From Bradyrhizobium barranii subsp. barranii (GTDB taxonomy: Bacteria > Pseudomonadota > Alphaproteobacteria > Rhizobiales > Xanthobacteraceae): a DNA stretch of 64,000 nucleotides. Under the pieces are notes generated by a model, which was not told the DNA's origin, did no database searches, and saw only the letters and a program-made list of their open reading frames with translations. The stretch covers positions 253,869 to 317,868 of the forward strand of contig NZ_CP086137.1 of NCBI RefSeq assembly GCF_017565645.3, in the 5' to 3' direction. Both the position numbers and the translations under genes were made by a program. How positions within the stretch are numbered: the stretch's first letter is position 1; each line of letters begins with the position of its first letter. Shown here piece by piece: positions 62,404-64,000 of this stretch.

Positions 62404-64000
62404 GAATAAGGACCCCGTATTCGGGGTAATCGGCATCCAATCGGGACCCCGGGACAAGGGTCCACAGTGGCTTCCATCAAGTCATGGAAGCCGAGGTTGG
62501 GATGCTGGTGGTGGAGACGATTGCGAAGATCCGTCGCGCTTATTTTGTTCATGGTCAGCCGATCAAGGCGATCTGCCGGGAGCTTGGCGTATCGCGCAAG
62601 GTGGTCCGCAAGGTCATCCGCTCGGAGGCGACGGAGTTCCGGTACGAGCGAGAGACGCAGCCGCTTCCGAAGATGGGCCCGTGGAGTGCCGAGCTTGACC
62701 GGTTGCTGGCGGCGAACGAGAGCAAGACGACGCGCGAACGGCTGACGCTGATTCGCTTGTTCGAAGAGCTTCGCGGCCTCGGATATGCCGGCGGCTACGA
62801 CGCGGTTCGTCGCTATGCGCGGCGGTGGAGCCGAGAGCGTGGCGCCTCGACGACCTCAGCTTATGTGCCGTTGAGCTTTGCGCCCGGCGAAGCCTACCAG
62901 TTTGATTGGAGCCACGAAGTCGTCCTGTTGAGCGGAACCACGGTGGTCGTGAAGGCGGCGCATGTCCGGCTTTGCCACAGTCGGATGCTGTTTGTTCGGG
63001 CCTATCCGCGCGAGACGCAGGAGATGGTGTTTGACGCCCACGACCGGGCGTTCGCACTGTTCAAGGGGACTTGCCGGCGCGGCATCTACGACAACATGAA
63101 GACGGCGGTGGAGACGATCTTTGTCGGCAAAGGCCGCCTCTACAATCAGCGCTTCCTGCAGATGTGTAGCCATTATCTGGTCGATCCGGTTGCCTGCACG
63201 CCAGCGTCGGGCTGGGAGAAGGGACAGGTCGAGAACCAGGTCGGGTTGGTCCGCGAACGCTTTTTCACCCCGCGACTGCGCTTCAAGACATTGGACGAGC
63301 TGAACGCCTGGTTGCTCGATAAATGTATCGCCTACGCCAAGGCGCATCGGCATCCAGAGTTCGCCGACCGGACTGTCTGGGAGATCTTCGAGGCCGAGCG
63401 ACCCAATCTCGTGCCTTATGCAGGTCGGTTCGATGGCTTCCATGCCGTCCCGGCCTCGGTCTCCAAGACCTGCCTGGTGCGCTTCGACAACAACAAGTAC
63501 TCGGTTGCGGCAAGCGCGGTCGGGCGGCCCATTGAGGTCCAGGCTTATGCGGACCGCATCGTGATCCGCCAGGACGGCCGGGTCGTTGCCGAACATCCGC
63601 GATCATTCGGTCGCGGCGAGACGGTCTACGACCCTTGGCACTATGTGCCCGTGCTTGTGCGCAAGCCCGGTGCCTTGCGTAATGGCGCTCCCTTCAAGGA
63701 CTGGGTGCTGCCCGCAGCGATTGAGCGTGTACGGCGCAAACTCGCCGGTGCCGACGATGGCAATCGACAGATGGTCGATATCCTCAATGCGGTGCTGACA
63801 GACGGATTGCCCGCGGTGGAAGCCGCCTGCGCCGAGGCGGTCGCTCATGGCGTTCATTCCGCCGATGTCGTGCTCAACATCCTGGCTCGTCAACGTGAAC
63901 CTGCCCCACCGGCCAACATCATGACGCCGGCCGCCTTGACGCTTCGCCATGCGCCGATCGCCGATTGTGCCCGCTACGACAACCTCCGGAGGACAAACTG
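62404..64000 (+). mobile_element. IS21-family element B, runs off the window end
   Basis: The left part contains repeated GGACCCC and GGGTCC boxes (62410-62460), as in the multiple terminal repeats of IS21 elements, then istA. The element seems to have inserted in the 5' end of the ISL3 transposase. The right end and istB lie outside. Confidence 0.75.
62502..64000 (+). CDS. istA: IS21-family transposase IstA, 3' end outside window
   Basis: The frame is open to the last base. It begins MLVVETIAKIRRAYFVHGQP, then an HTH (ICRELGVSRKVVRKVIRSEA), EAYQFDWSHEVVLLSGTTVV (first Asp), GIYDNMKTAVETIFVGKGRL (second Asp), CTPASGWEKGQVENQVGLVR (Glu) and a C-terminal VRFDNNKYSVAASAVGRPIE. ATG at 62502 is preferred to ATG 62484 because GAGG precedes it and it is the family start. 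It is not the same as IS21 element A. Confidence 0.93.
   Translation, partial: MLVVETIAKIRRAYFVHGQPIKAICRELGVSRKVVRKVIRSEATEFRYERETQPLPKMGPWSAELDRLLAANESKTTRERLTLIRLFEELRGLGYAGGYDAVRRYARRWSRERGASTTSAYVPLSFAPGEAYQFDWSHEVVLLSGTTVVVKAAHVRLCHSRMLFVRAYPRETQEMVFDAHDRAFALFKGTCRRGIYDNMKTAVETIFVGKGRLYNQRFLQMCSHYLVDPVACTPASGWEKGQVENQVGLVRERFFTPRLRFKTLDELNAWLLDKCIAYAKAHRHPEFADRTVWEIFEAERPNLVPYAGRFDGFHAVPASVSKTCLVRFDNNKYSVAASAVGRPIEVQAYADRIVIRQDGRVVAEHPRSFGRGETVYDPWHYVPVLVRKPGALRNGAPFKDWVLPAAIERVRRKLAGADDGNRQMVDILNAVLTDGLPAVEAACAEAVAHGVHSADVVLNILARQREPAPPANIMTPAALTLRHAPIADCARYDNLRRTN

Noticed and set aside
62856..63596. A 246-residue minus frame in IS21 element B
   Set aside because: Antisense of istA.

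Overview
The window looks like part of a large plasmid, or plasmid-derived cointegrate, from an alphaproteobacterium, most likely Hyphomicrobiales (Bradyrhizobium/Methylocystis/Methylobacterium-like). This is inferred from a complete repABC replication module with its typical GTTNNNNGCNNNNAAC centromere sites, DUF736, DUF2285 and RHE_PE00001-type genes, a phasin, GC-rich codon use and a very high load of insertion sequences. No species can be named from sequence alone. Many genes carry frameshifts, truncations or nonsense codons, so much of the accessory DNA is decaying.

Layout. 1-3.3 kb: remnants (frameshifted DUF2235/Tle1-like lipase, frameshifted HNH-like protein, CoiA-like and alpha/beta-hydrolase fragments). 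3.4-15.6 kb: a surface-polysaccharide locus. A Wzy-like polymerase on + converges on a minus-strand gene run: capD/flaA1-type dehydratase (now broken), wbuB-like glycosyltransferase, fnlB, fnlA, fnlC, then acyltransferase, Wzx-type flippase, epimerase, GT4 and GT2. FnlA-FnlB-FnlC make UDP-N-acetyl-L-fucosamine, and the WbuB-like enzyme is the expected FucNAc transferase. 15.9-30 kb: an IS-rich zone. A capD-type gene is split around about 2.3 kb of foreign DNA containing phage-like fragments. Two inverted IS1380-family copies bracket 7.6 kb that holds two IS256-family elements with intact 9-bp target duplications, a dead integrase, and a second Wzy/WaaL-like membrane protein.

30-37.7 kb: an AbiE type IV toxin-antitoxin operon whose toxin gene is cut by an IS66 element with an exact 8-bp duplication, then DUF2285, a RHE_PE00001-type protein and VapBC. 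38-43 kb: the repABC core, with four parS-type palindromes, an 11-bp inverted repeat over the repA leader, a predicted antisense incA RNA between repB and repC, and a stem-loop enclosing the repC ribosome-binding site. 43-48.4 kb: small plasmid genes, DUF736, an IS21 element and an HU pseudogene. 49.3-53.1 kb: a second, independent partition and mobilization module (parA-parB flanked by two copies of GTTGGTTYRAACCAAC, an RP4-like nic core, a MobC-like protein and a MobP relaxase). 53.1-54.1 kb: 3' fragments of tRNA-Met and tRNA-Ser genes beside a dead P4-type integrase. 54.7-61.3 kb: small conserved rhizobial-type genes, many frameshifted, plus a phasin and an IS3 remnant. 61.4-64 kb: an ISL3 transposase remnant abutting an IS21 element that runs off the end.

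The clearest biology is plasmid maintenance (repABC, a second ParAB, VapBC, a broken AbiE), conjugative mobilization in trans, and polysaccharide synthesis. I found no CRISPR array and no complete RNA gene other than the predicted incA RNA. I do not claim a wholly new system. The best leads are the two-centromere cointegrate architecture, the regulatory structures around repABC, the oriT, and the precisely reconstructable insertion events.
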